Shown in pieces: positions 24,919 to 34,375 of a DNA stretch of 47,927 nucleotides. The stretch is from RCIO01 sp035555795. GTDB taxonomy: Bacteria > Pseudomonadota > Alphaproteobacteria > Rhizobiales > Rhizobiaceae. The translations under genes were made by a program, and so were the position numbers. Position 1 is the stretch's first letter. Each line of letters begins with the position of its first letter. A model generated the notes under the pieces. The model made no database searches. It had not been told where the DNA came from and saw only the letters and a program-made list of their open reading frames with translations. The stretch covers positions 1 to 47,927 of the forward strand of contig DATMGE010000079.1 in assembly GCA_035555795.1 (NCBI GenBank), read 5' to 3'.

Positions 24919-26247
24919 TCAGCCCAGCGCGGTCTTGGTCACGGTCGCGCGGATCGTGGTCTGCGCATGCGGCTCCACGGTCGGCTTGCGCGTCTCGTCC
25001 GGCTCGCCCCAGGTGATGGCCACCTCGTCGCCGAGCTTGGCGCTCTCGTCCAGTATGCCGATCGAGAACCAGCCGGCATGCACGGTGTAGCAACCATAGA
25101 CGGACAGGCCGGCCGGTTTGCCATCCGATGTATGAACCTCGTCATAGGGCAGGCTGGCATAGCCGGCCATCGGCCATTCGAGGAACTTGTAGCGCTCGCC
25201 GCCGCCCATCTGTGACTTGACGATCCTGAGCACGTCGTCGGGATGCCATTTCAGCCATACCTTGCGGCGATGTGGGGCACCCTTGCGCGCAAGCAGGCCG
25301 TCCTTGCCGTGGAAATCGTGGTCCCAATGGATGATGCGGTGATATCCTACGTCCCATGGATCGAGGTAGTAATCGTCCATATCGTCGCTCAGCAGGCTGC
25401 CGCCCAGCGATGCGGTGGCTTCGTAGCTCGTTGCGGGCAACCACTTGCGGAAGCCCGCCATGTCGTCGCCTGTATAGACCGCCGGCACGACCGCGCCGAC
25501 CCAGCCCGACTGTGGGCCAGAGGTGGAATAGGTGCGGAAGCCGCCGCGCTTGAGGCCATATTCCTCGCCGGCCTTCATCAGCGCCTCGACCACTGCCGGC
25601 TTGTCGGCGTAGGGGCCCCAGAACTCCATGCCCGGAGCGCCGGCCATGCCATGGCGCAGGCCGGTCACCTTGCGTCCTGCAATGGTGAATTCGCACATGC
25701 CGAAGAACCGCGTCTCCGGCAGCGGGCCGCCATTCACCTTTTCGAGGATGCTGTTGGCGTTCGGCCCCTGCACCTGCAGACGGAAATTGGCGCGCTGGTT
25801 GTTGCCTTCCACGACGCGGATGTCATTGCGCAGCGTGACGTCGTACTTGCCCTCTTCGGCCCGCCACATCAGGTAGCTCGCGACGGTGGGCTTGCCGACG
25901 ATCGTCACCGAACCGTCCTGATAGAGGAAGCCGATGGCGTCGCCGATGATCTTGCCATTGGCGGCGACGGCGACATACTGGAATGCCTTCGGTGGGGTGA
26001 AATCGTCGTAATTGTTGATCGACGTCTCGGCCAGAAGCCGCTTCGTGTCCGGACCGGAAATATTGAGGTCGGTCATGTGGTAGGACTGGTCGAACAATAC
26101 CGCCGTCTTGCCCCAGGCCAACTGCTCGTCGCGCCAGTTGGTATGTTCGGACGGGACCGGAAACTGGTAGAATCCGGTAGGCGCGTTGCGCAGCATGTCG
26201 CGCACTGACGGCGAAGCGTCGATCTTGTCCTGTAATGTCCTGATCAT
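24919..26247 (-). CDS. Tetrahydrofolate-dependent aromatic O-demethylase of the LigM/GcvT family
   Basis: A 442-residue protein of the aminomethyltransferase (GcvT) fold. It matches the Sphingobium LigM vanillate/3-O-methylgallate O-demethylase closely as recalled: MLRNAPTGFYQFPV, TNWRDEQLAW, AVLFDQSYHMTDL, RHGMAGAPGMEFWGPY and the RTY segment with Tyr240, near the position of an essential LigM tyrosine. The reaction moves the methyl group of a methoxyaromatic acid to tetrahydrofolate, giving a catechol acid and 5-methyl-THF. The ribosome site is GAGGAGA. It follows binding protein C in an apparent operon (105-base gap), linking uptake and demethylation. Substrate choice among vanillate, syringate, homovanillate or others cannot be read from the sequence. 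Confidence 0.85.
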   Translation of the reverse strand: MIRTLQDKIDASPSVRDMLRNAPTGFYQFPVPSEHTNWRDEQLAWGKTAVLFDQSYHMTDLNISGPDTKRLLAETSINNYDDFTPPKAFQYVAVAANGKIIGDAIGFLYQDGSVTIVGKPTVASYLMWRAEEGKYDVTLRNDIRVVEGNNQRANFRLQVQGPNANSILEKVNGGPLPETRFFGMCEFTIAGRKVTGLRHGMAGAPGMEFWGPYADKPAVVEALMKAGEEYGLKRGGFRTYSTSGPQSGWVGAVVPAVYTGDDMAGFRKWLPATSYEATASLGGSLLSDDMDDYYLDPWDVGYHRIIHWDHDFHGKDGLLARKGAPHRRKVWLKWHPDDVLRIVKSQMGGGERYKFLEWPMAGYASLPYDEVHTSDGKPAGLSVYGCYTVHAGWFSIGILDESAKLGDEVAITWGEPDETRKPTVEPHAQTTIRATVTKTALG

Positions 26248-26352
26248 GTGGTCTCCTCATATGTCTCTCATCACGCGGCCAGGGGGCCGCGCGTGACATT
26301 TCTCCAGTGAAACGGAACGGCCGGGCACATGCAGATGCCCGGCCGAACCGCA

Positions 26353-27369
26353 TCAATTCACGACGGAATCGTATTTCTTCAGCGTATCCATGAGGCTGTT
26401 CCACGCCGCATCGGCGTCGATCCCCTTGGTCGCGGCGGCCTTCTTCCATTCAGCCTGAAGCGGGGCGGCGGCATCCTTCCACTGCTGCACTTCCTCGGGC
26501 GTCGGCTTGTAGAGCGTGTGGCCGTCGTCGATGTTGCGCTGGCGGCCGGCGGCTTCGTGGTCGGCCCAGCCGGCGGCCATCTTCTCCGCCCATTCCGGCG
26601 TGCAATGGTCGTCGATCACCTTGCGGTCTTCCGGCGCGAGCCCGTCGATCTTGTCCTTGTTCATCACGAAGGCGAAGGTCGTGACGTAGAAGGGCAGGTC
26701 CAGATGATGCTTGGTGATGTCCTGGAGGCCGAACAGATAGGTCGAGTTCCAGGGACCGGCCGTCATGTCGGCCGCGCCGCTCGCCACCAGATCGCGGCTC
26801 TCGCCGGCCGGAACCTGCACCGAGGTTGCGCCGAGGGCGGAGATCATCCGGGCCATCGTGCCATGCGCGGGGCGGATCGTCTTGCCGTTGAGGTCGGATG
26901 GTTTCTGCACCGGTCCCGCCTTCGCATGAAGCGTGCCCGGATCGTGCAGGTGCGCCATGCAGAAATAGACGTCGCTCATCTCCTTCTCGGCATATTGGCG
27001 ATACCACTCGTCGAAGGCGCGCGAGCCGGCCTTGGCGTTGGAGATGGTGAAGGGGATTTCGCCGGCGGCGACGATCGGGAAGCGGCCGGGCTGATAGCCG
27101 GGATTGATGAAGCCGATATCGACGACGCCATCGCGCGCCATGTCGTAATGGTCAGGCGCGGCGCCAAGCTGCGACGACGGATAGATCGTGATCTCGATGC
27201 GCCCGTTGGAAGCCTGCTTGATGGACTCCGCCCAGGGCACCATGCCCGTCGGTTGCAAGGCGTGCACCGGCGGCACCCAGTGCGACAGGGTCAGCTCCAC
27301 TTCGGCGGCCTGCGAGGCCCCGGAAAGCGCCACAAGCGCCACGCCGGCCAGCAAATGTCTCGGGTTCAT
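26353..27369 (-). CDS. TRAP substrate-binding protein C, orphan copy next to the O-demethylase
   Basis: A 338-residue periplasmic DctP-type protein with a signal peptide (about 21 residues). It is highly similar to protein A at 12399-13418 over the whole length, including KTIRPAHGT, FINPGYQPGRFPIVAAGEIPF and EDRKVIDDHCTPEWAEKM, and only moderately similar to B. No permease genes follow; the next gene is the LigM-type O-demethylase. It probably docks onto the QM pair at 10508-12309 and brings in the methoxyaromatic substrate (inference). A strong ribosome site (AAGGAGGAGA) precedes the ATG. It is divergent from the second LysR gene. Confidence 0.92.
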   Translation of the reverse strand: MNPRHLLAGVALVALSGASQAAEVELTLSHWVPPVHALQPTGMVPWAESIKQASNGRIEITIYPSSQLGAAPDHYDMARDGVVDIGFINPGYQPGRFPIVAAGEIPFTISNAKAGSRAFDEWYRQYAEKEMSDVYFCMAHLHDPGTLHAKAGPVQKPSDLNGKTIRPAHGTMARMISALGATSVQVPAGESRDLVASGAADMTAGPWNSTYLFGLQDITKHHLDLPFYVTTFAFVMNKDKIDGLAPEDRKVIDDHCTPEWAEKMAAGWADHEAAGRQRNIDDGHTLYKPTPEEVQQWKDAAAPLQAEWKKAAATKGIDADAAWNSLMDTLKKYDSVVN

Positions 27370-27434
27370 GCAATCTCCTCCTTATGCATGCGTGTCTCTC
27401 CCGTCGGCGAATGTCTCAAACCGCTCCATGCATT

Positions 27435-27448
27435 GGAATTGCTAAATC
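27435..27448 (+). promoter_or_regulatory. Conserved leader motif of LysR paralogue 2
   Basis: GGAATTGCTAAATC begins 38 bases before the LysR start codon, the same distance and orientation as GGAATTGATGAAATC in front of LysR paralogue 1. A further GCATTA.AC..A word lies between the motif and the start codon in both. It falls in the 103-base divergent promoter with binding protein C. Confidence 0.4.
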
Positions 27449-27472
27449 GGCTGCGGGGCATTACACGAAGGC

Positions 27473-28402
27473 ATGGGTCTGGACCTGAAATCTGCGCAAC
27501 TCGTCGTGCAATGCGCCCGTCTGGGCAGCATCGGCAAGGCTGCGGAGGCGCTGAACATTACGCAGCCGGCCGCCGCACGCCTTCTTTTGCGGCTCGAGCA
27601 GCGTCTTGGCGTCACCTTGTTCGAGCGCAGTGCCAAGGGAGTCGCGCCGACCCATTACGGAAAGGCTCTGGTTCCGCATGCGGCGCTGGTCGCCTCCGAA
27701 GCGGCACTTGCCGATGAAGTGGTGACCCAGATGCGCGGCTCCGCACGCGGGCTGGTCCGCGTCGCCGCCGCCACCAGCGTTGCGGACGGACCGTTGCGCG
27801 AGGCGATCCTGCTTCTGTCCGACCGCTTGCCCGACGTTCAGTTCCAGATCCATGACGGGATCGAGGACGTCCTCATCGATGCGTTGAAGGAAGGCCGCGT
27901 CGACCTGGCGATTTCGACGGAGCCTTATGATGACGACCAGATCTCGCTGGCCTGTCCCGACGCGTTCTTCGACGAGGTGAGGGTGGTCGCCCGCCCGCAA
28001 AACCCGGTCCACGGTCTGCCATTCCTGACGATGGAAGAGGCCGCACAGCATCAATGGGCCACGCCGCCTGAGGATACGCCCGTCGCGAGGGAATGGCGCC
28101 GGCGCTTTCGTGCCGCCGGGATCGATCCGCCGGAGCCTCGCCTTACCTGCCGCTCGATCCGAGTGATCAAGAACATGGCGCTGGACAGCGACACGCTGTG
28201 CTGGATGCCGCTCCGCACGATCCAGCTCGAAATGCAGCATGGCCTGCTGGTCAAGGTCGAGACGCCGCAGATGAAATGGCGCCGCACCTTCCGGATCTAT
28301 CGGCGCGTCAGGGGCGCGCTGAGCCCCACGGCAAGCCAGTTGCTGCGCGCCATGCAGGAGATCGCCCGCAGGGAGGCGCTGACCCTCACCGGGCCGGCCT
28401 GA
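27473..28402 (+). CDS. LysR-family transcriptional regulator (paralogue 2)
   Basis: A 309-residue LysR-type regulator: winged helix with AAEALNITQPAAARLLLRLEQ (about residues 23-43), then an effector-binding domain containing PYDDDQISLA and TLCWMPL. It is a paralogue of the regulator at 4911-5816. It is divergent from the binding protein C/O-demethylase operon and directly upstream of the dioxygenase operon in the same direction, so it is well placed to control both. The effector is unknown, probably a methoxyaromatic or catecholic acid. Confidence 0.9.
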   Translation: MGLDLKSAQLVVQCARLGSIGKAAEALNITQPAAARLLLRLEQRLGVTLFERSAKGVAPTHYGKALVPHAALVASEAALADEVVTQMRGSARGLVRVAAATSVADGPLREAILLLSDRLPDVQFQIHDGIEDVLIDALKEGRVDLAISTEPYDDDQISLACPDAFFDEVRVVARPQNPVHGLPFLTMEEAAQHQWATPPEDTPVAREWRRRFRAAGIDPPEPRLTCRSIRVIKNMALDSDTLCWMPLRTIQLEMQHGLLVKVETPQMKWRRTFRIYRRVRGALSPTASQLLRAMQEIARREALTLTGPA

Positions 28403-28432
28403 ACCTCGGTCGGCATCGGGCAAATTGCGCTA

Positions 28433-28449
28433 ATTTCAGATGGTGAAAT
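28433..28449. promoter_or_regulatory. Candidate LysR operator ATTTCA-N5-TGAAAT
   Basis: A perfect 6+6 inverted repeat with a five-base spacer (T-N11-A type) lies 68 bases before the dioxygenase start codon. The half-site ATTTCA/TGAAAT also occurs in the promoter of LysR paralogue 1 (5841-5846). Confidence 0.5.
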
Positions 28450-28516
28450 CCCGTAGCGGCAACTTCACCTTGTCCGGCATGCGCTCTACCATGCCCGGAG
28501 ACCGGGAGGAAACCAG

Positions 28517-29524
28517 ATGGCCTTGCTCGCACCCAATGACAGCGTTCCGTTCAACATCACGCGTCTCAGCCATATCGTGCTGACCAGCCGCGATCTCGAC
28601 AAGACGCGCTATTTCTATGAGACGGGCCTCGGGCTGGAAGTGACGGCGCAGGATGCCGACCGGCTGTACCTGCGTGCCCAGGAAGAAACAGGCCACCACT
28701 CGCTGCTGTTCGAGAAGGTGTCCGGCGACGGGCCGGGCGTCGTCCGGGCTGTCGGCTACCGCATGTACACCGACGACGACCTGAAGCGGGCGCATGACTG
28801 GTTCGCCGCGCGCGGCTGCAACCCGCACTTCGTCGAGCGTCCCCATCAGGGACTGACGCTGCGCATCACCGATCCGGTCGGCGTGCCGGTCGAGTTCTGC
28901 GCCACGATGGACCAGAGCGAGAACCGCATGCAGCGCTTTCACCTGCATGCCGGCGGGCGGCTGGCCTTCCTCGACCATGCGCAGATCGCCACGCATGATG
29001 TAGCCACCGCCTATGCCTTCTACAGCGACCTCGGCTTCCGCCTGACCGAATACACCGCCAAGGACGGCACCGACGAGATCTGGGGCGCCTGGCTCAAGCG
29101 CAAGAACAACACGCAGGACGTCGTCTACAGTTCCGGCCCCGGGCCGCGCCTGCATCATTTCGCCTTCCACACGCCCGAGATCGCCAATGTCGTGCATGCC
29201 GCCGACGTGATGGCCTCGCTCGACCTTGCCAACTCGATGGACCGCGCACCCGGACGCCACGGCATCGGCAATGCGTTCTTCATCTATTTCCGCGATCCCG
29301 ACGGCCATCGCGTCGAGATATTCACCAGCCATTACAATGTGATCGACGTCGATCATGAACCGAAGCGCTGGGATCTCACCAACATCAAGCGCTCGCAACT
29401 CTGGGGTTTTCCCGCGCCGCGCAAATGGTTTGCCGAGGCGAGCCATTTCGAGGGTGCGGAGGTCAAGCCGCCGCTGCTCGACGCCGCGCCCGTGACGCTG
29501 GAAAACTTCCTTGAGAAGTGGTGA
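28517..29524 (+). CDS. Extradiol ring-cleaving dioxygenase, homoprotocatechuate 2,3-dioxygenase-like (VOC superfamily)
   Basis: A 335-residue type I extradiol dioxygenase with two VOC modules. Compared from memory with the Brevibacterium homoprotocatechuate 2,3-dioxygenase, the metal ligands fall at matching places: His154 (LDHAQ), His214 (RLHH) and Glu267 (RVEIF). Arg243, His248 and Tyr257 are also kept. Two differences stand out: the second-sphere catalytic His200 aligns with Gln200 (NTQDVV), and one of the paired arginines at 292-293 is serine (KRSQ). The enzyme should open a catechol ring bearing an acid side chain, but the substrate may differ from homoprotocatechuate. The ribosome site GGGAGGAAA is strong. 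It is first in an operon with a RidA and a DUF1932 dehydrogenase gene. Confidence 0.85.
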   Translation: MALLAPNDSVPFNITRLSHIVLTSRDLDKTRYFYETGLGLEVTAQDADRLYLRAQEETGHHSLLFEKVSGDGPGVVRAVGYRMYTDDDLKRAHDWFAARGCNPHFVERPHQGLTLRITDPVGVPVEFCATMDQSENRMQRFHLHAGGRLAFLDHAQIATHDVATAYAFYSDLGFRLTEYTAKDGTDEIWGAWLKRKNNTQDVVYSSGPGPRLHHFAFHTPEIANVVHAADVMASLDLANSMDRAPGRHGIGNAFFIYFRDPDGHRVEIFTSHYNVIDVDHEPKRWDLTNIKRSQLWGFPAPRKWFAEASHFEGAEVKPPLLDAAPVTLENFLEKW

Positions 29525-29548
29525 GAACGATCTGAGGAGGCGCTAGCC

Positions 29549-29938
29549 ATGGTCAAGTCAGTCCACGTCGAAAGCGTGCCGCATCACGTCAATCCGGTGC
29601 CCCACGCGGCCGTCCATCGCGGCTTCGTGGCAAGTTCCGCGATCATGGGGATGGACACGGCGAGCCGCAAATTCCCCGCCACGAAGGAAGAGCAGATCGC
29701 GCTCGCCTTCACGCATCTGCGCAGCGTCATCGCAGCCAGCGGCGCCACGCCGCAGGATGTGATCAAGCTCACGCTCTACTTCGCCGACAAGAATGACCGG
29801 CCGCTGGTCAATCCGCACTGGATCGAACTCTACCCCGACGAGAATGCGCGCCCCGCGCGGCATGCTTTGCCGGGTGGCGAACTTCCGCCCGGCTGCGTGC
29901 TGCAGATCGAGTTCCTTGCCGTGATCGGCGGGCAATAA
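29549..29938 (+). CDS. RidA/YjgF-family protein
   Basis: A 129-residue RidA-like protein (FVASSAIMGMD, EEQIALAFTHLRSVIAASGATPQDVIKLTLYF). RidA proteins hydrolyse reactive enamines/imines or act as related deaminases; the arginine typical of true RidA near the C-terminus is not clearly placed (the end reads LPPGCVLQIEFLAVI), so catalysis of the canonical reaction is uncertain. The gene lies 24 bases after the dioxygenase gene with GAGGAGG as ribosome site, and two bases before the next gene. In ring-cleavage clusters such proteins often act on enamine or tautomer intermediates (inference). Confidence 0.85.
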   Translation: MVKSVHVESVPHHVNPVPHAAVHRGFVASSAIMGMDTASRKFPATKEEQIALAFTHLRSVIAASGATPQDVIKLTLYFADKNDRPLVNPHWIELYPDENARPARHALPGGELPPGCVLQIEFLAVIGGQ

Positions 29939-29940
29939 GC

Positions 29941-30822
29941 ATGGTGCGCCGGCCGGCGATCGGCCTGATCGGCTGCGGCGAAATGGGCGCAGCCATCGGC
30001 GCGCATCTGGTTTCTGCCGGCTTTGACGTCGCGACCGTTCTTGCCGGGCGGGGTGCCGAAACGCGCCAGCGCGCCACGGAAGCGGGGCTGGGCGAAGCCG
30101 CGGATCTCGGCGCGCTGCTGGAGCGCGCCGGGATCGTGCTTTCGGTCATTCCGCCATCGGCGGCGGTGGATGAGGCGAGGGCCGTGGCAGCCGCCGCGCA
30201 GGGCCGGCGAGCCTTCACCTATCTGGAAGCCAACGCCATATCGCCGCAGCGTGCGGTTGAGATCGCGGAGCTCCTCGTTGATACGCCGGCTAATATTCTC
30301 GACGGCGGCATTGTCGGATTGCCGCCGGCGGCGGGCAAGCGGCCGAAACTCTATCTCTCCGGCGATGAACCGGAGAAACTGGAGCCGCTGGACGGCATCG
30401 CCTTCGACATCGTGCCGATAGGTGACGAGATCGGCCGTGCCTCGGCCTTCAAGATGGCCTATGCGGCACTCACCAAGGGCACGAATGCGCTTCTCACCGC
30501 AGGCATGCTGCTTGCGCGCCATCACGATATGTTGGACGCCTTCACAGCGGAACTGTCGGCCAGCCAGCCCGAGCTGATGAGCCGCGCCGAGGCCAATATT
30601 GCGCGCCTGCCGGCCGATGCCGGCCGCTGGGTTTTCGAGATGGAGGAAATCGCCGCGTCTTTCGCCGCCGCGGGATTGCCATCGGGCTTTCATGAGGGTG
30701 CGGCGGACATCATGCGCATCCTCGATGCCTCTCGCTTCGGCACCGAGACGCGCCGCACGCGCGACAAGGCCCGCAGCATGGCGGACACGGTCATCGCCGT
30801 GGATGCCGATCGTCGCGGCTGA
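29941..30822 (+). CDS. NAD(P)-binding dehydrogenase with DUF1932 domain
   Basis: A 293-residue protein of the 6-phosphogluconate/3-hydroxyisobutyrate dehydrogenase superfamily. The N-terminal Rossmann motif is IGLIGCGEMGAAIG (residues 7-20). The C-terminal part, with KMAYAALTKGTNAL containing the family lysine, matches the DUF1932 layout. It likely reduces or oxidises a small hydroxy acid or semialdehyde. It is the last gene of the dioxygenase-RidA operon, beginning two bases after RidA. That position suggests a role on ring-cleavage products, but no characterised example is recalled. Confidence 0.82.
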   Translation: MVRRPAIGLIGCGEMGAAIGAHLVSAGFDVATVLAGRGAETRQRATEAGLGEAADLGALLERAGIVLSVIPPSAAVDEARAVAAAAQGRRAFTYLEANAISPQRAVEIAELLVDTPANILDGGIVGLPPAAGKRPKLYLSGDEPEKLEPLDGIAFDIVPIGDEIGRASAFKMAYAALTKGTNALLTAGMLLARHHDMLDAFTAELSASQPELMSRAEANIARLPADAGRWVFEMEEIAASFAAAGLPSGFHEGAADIMRILDASRFGTETRRTRDKARSMADTVIAVDADRRG

Positions 30823-30907
30823 CCTTTGGGCAGAGGCCGCGTCGGCGATCGTTATCGCGGCGAAGCTGCTATGAAGGGCTTCTTCCTGATTCTCCCTGCA
30901 GCCGCCG

Positions 30908-32704
<1,797 letters not shown>

Positions 32705-32817
32705 CGAGGCGGTTCACGCCCCGATATGAACGCTTGGTCCCGCAATCGCCTTCACTATATTGGGAAGCACGCGATTGTGCCCGAACAGCGCCGATTGGTC
32801 TGAAGATTGGTCCCTAG

Positions 32818-33807
32818 GTGATTGAAACAGATAAAATAATCTCCGTCGCCCCTATGATGGATTGGACGGACCGCCACTGCCGGTTCCTCCATCGTCGGCT
32901 GACCGGGCGGGCGCTTCTCTATACGGAAATGGTGGTGGCGGACGCTGCCATCCATGGCGATCGCGAGCGGCTGCTGGGCTTCGATCCGTCCGAACATCCG
33001 GTCGCGTTCCAGCTTGGCGGCTCCGATCCGGCGAAGCTCGCCGAGGCGGCGCGCATCGGCGCGGATTTCGGCTATGACGAGATCAATCTCAATGTGGGCT
33101 GCCCGTCGGATCGCGTCCAGTCGGGCACGTTCGGTGCCTGCCTGATGCGCACGCCGACGCTCGTGGCCGACTGCATCGCTGCCATGAAGCGGGCGGTGAG
33201 CATTCCGGTTACGGTGAAATGCCGTCTCGGCGTGGACGACCAGGATATCGAAACCGCGCTCGACGCGATCGCCGATCAGGTCTTCGATGCCGGCGCGGAT
33301 GCGCTGTGGGTCCATGCCCGCAAGGCCTGGCTGGAAGGCCTGTCGCCGAAGGAGAACCGGGATATTCCGCCGCTCGACTATGCGCGCGTCTATCGTCTCA
33401 AGCAGCGCCTGCCGGGCCGGTTCATTGGCATCAATGGCGGGATCGCCTCGCTGGAAGAGGCGAATATCCATCTCGGCCATGTAGACGGCGTCATGCTCGG
33501 CCGCGCCGCCTATCACACGCCTTCCGTGTTGGCTGGCGTTGATGCGCTGCTCGCCGGCGAGGCGCCCGCCGCACCGGATTGGGATGGGCTGATGGAGGCA
33601 ATGGCGTCCTATGCGGCGCGGCATATCGCGGCGGGCGGCCGCCTTGCCCATGTGACGCGGCATATGGTGGGCCTGTTTCACGGCCGTCCCGGCGCGCGGC
33701 GTTTCCGGCAGATCCTGTCGACCGATGCGACGCGACCGGGGGCAGGGCCGGAAGTGCTGATGCAGGCCTATGCCGCACTCGCGACGGAAGCGGCGCGCGC
33801 GGCCTGA
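32818..33807 (+). CDS. dusA: tRNA-dihydrouridine(20/20a) synthase
   Basis: A 329-residue flavin enzyme that reduces uridine 20/20a in the tRNA D-loop. Family motifs are SVAPMMDWTDRHCR at the N-terminus, INLNVGCPSDRVQSGTFGAC with catalytic Cys108, and GRFIGINGGI. The start codon is GTG 32818, which gives the standard N-terminus of DusA (MIET..ISVAPMMDWT). Its stop codon directly abuts the stop codon of the convergent small membrane-protein gene, with no base between them. Confidence 0.95.
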   Translation: MIETDKIISVAPMMDWTDRHCRFLHRRLTGRALLYTEMVVADAAIHGDRERLLGFDPSEHPVAFQLGGSDPAKLAEAARIGADFGYDEINLNVGCPSDRVQSGTFGACLMRTPTLVADCIAAMKRAVSIPVTVKCRLGVDDQDIETALDAIADQVFDAGADALWVHARKAWLEGLSPKENRDIPPLDYARVYRLKQRLPGRFIGINGGIASLEEANIHLGHVDGVMLGRAAYHTPSVLAGVDALLAGEAPAAPDWDGLMEAMASYAARHIAAGGRLAHVTRHMVGLFHGRPGARRFRQILSTDATRPGAGPEVLMQAYAALATEAARAA

Positions 33808-34077
33808 TCAGCCCGAAAATCCGAGCAGGTGGCGATACTGGTAGGCCAATACCAGTACGAGGATGATGGCGATCCAGATCGTCGCCGGTCCGAGCAGGTT
33901 GCCGCGCGGCCGCCCCCGGATGAGCACGGAGCCGATCACGGTGAGCAGGGCGCCGAGATAGATGAGCCGTGCGAAGGATGAGGACGACAGGCCCAGCACG
34001 CTGCCGTCATTGCCAACGGCGAACAGCACCACCAGCCCCAGCGCCATGATTCCAAGTGCTACCCAGAGAAACGGCAT
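33808..34077 (-). CDS. Small membrane protein resembling the truncated N-terminus of a TIGR02281-type aspartic protease
   Basis: An 89-residue protein with three hydrophobic segments (about residues 3-21, 36-52 and 66-82). The order and spacing, including the VGNDGSVLGLSSSSFARLIYLG region and a final YQYR, match the membrane anchor that precedes the retropepsin-like domain in TIGR02281 clan AA aspartic proteases as recalled. In alphaproteobacteria that protease gene often sits beside dusA and a DUF1289 gene, exactly this neighbourhood. Here the protein stops right after the anchor, and no protease domain (no DTG motif) is present because dusA begins immediately. It may be a remnant or a functional anchor-only protein. 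It starts three bases after the DUF1289 gene. Confidence 0.65.
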   Translation of the reverse strand: MPFLWVALGIMALGLVVLFAVGNDGSVLGLSSSSFARLIYLGALLTVIGSVLIRGRPRGNLLGPATIWIAIILVLVLAYQYRHLLGFSG

Positions 34078-34080
34078 CGT

Positions 34081-34317
34081 CTAAGCCTCGCCTTCTTGCC
34101 GCGCGGCGCGGCGCGGCGGCGGAAAGCCGGCCGGTGGCCGTTCCATTGCTGCAAGGCGAGGCGGCAACTGGTCGAGAAGCCCGCGCCGCTCCTCACCCGA
34201 CATCAGCATCCATCGTGCGATTTCCTGCCCGGTGCGGCCACAGCCGAAGCAGTAGCCGCTGCTGCGGTCGATGACGCAGACGAGGATGCAGGGCGAGTCG
34301 GAAGCCGGGGTGCTCAT
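34081..34317 (-). CDS. DUF1289 protein
   Basis: A 78-residue cysteine-rich protein. The DUF1289 pattern is clear: SPCILVCVID, then GYCFGCGRTGQEIARW, with four cysteines that probably bind a metal or cluster. Its function is not known. It is followed after three bases by the truncated membrane-protein gene, so the two are cotranscribed. Confidence 0.9.
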   Translation of the reverse strand: MSTPASDSPCILVCVIDRSSGYCFGCGRTGQEIARWMLMSGEERRGLLDQLPPRLAAMERPPAGFPPPRRAARQEGEA

Positions 34318-34375
34318 CGCGGCAGAGTGGGCGGCATCGCGCGGGCTTGCAAGCCCGGCAATGCCGCCGCCTGCG

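Noticed and set aside
2931..30822. Integrative element or genomic island with attachment site
   Set aside because: No integrase, transposase, tRNA gene or flanking direct repeat was found, and the base composition by eye is like the flanks.
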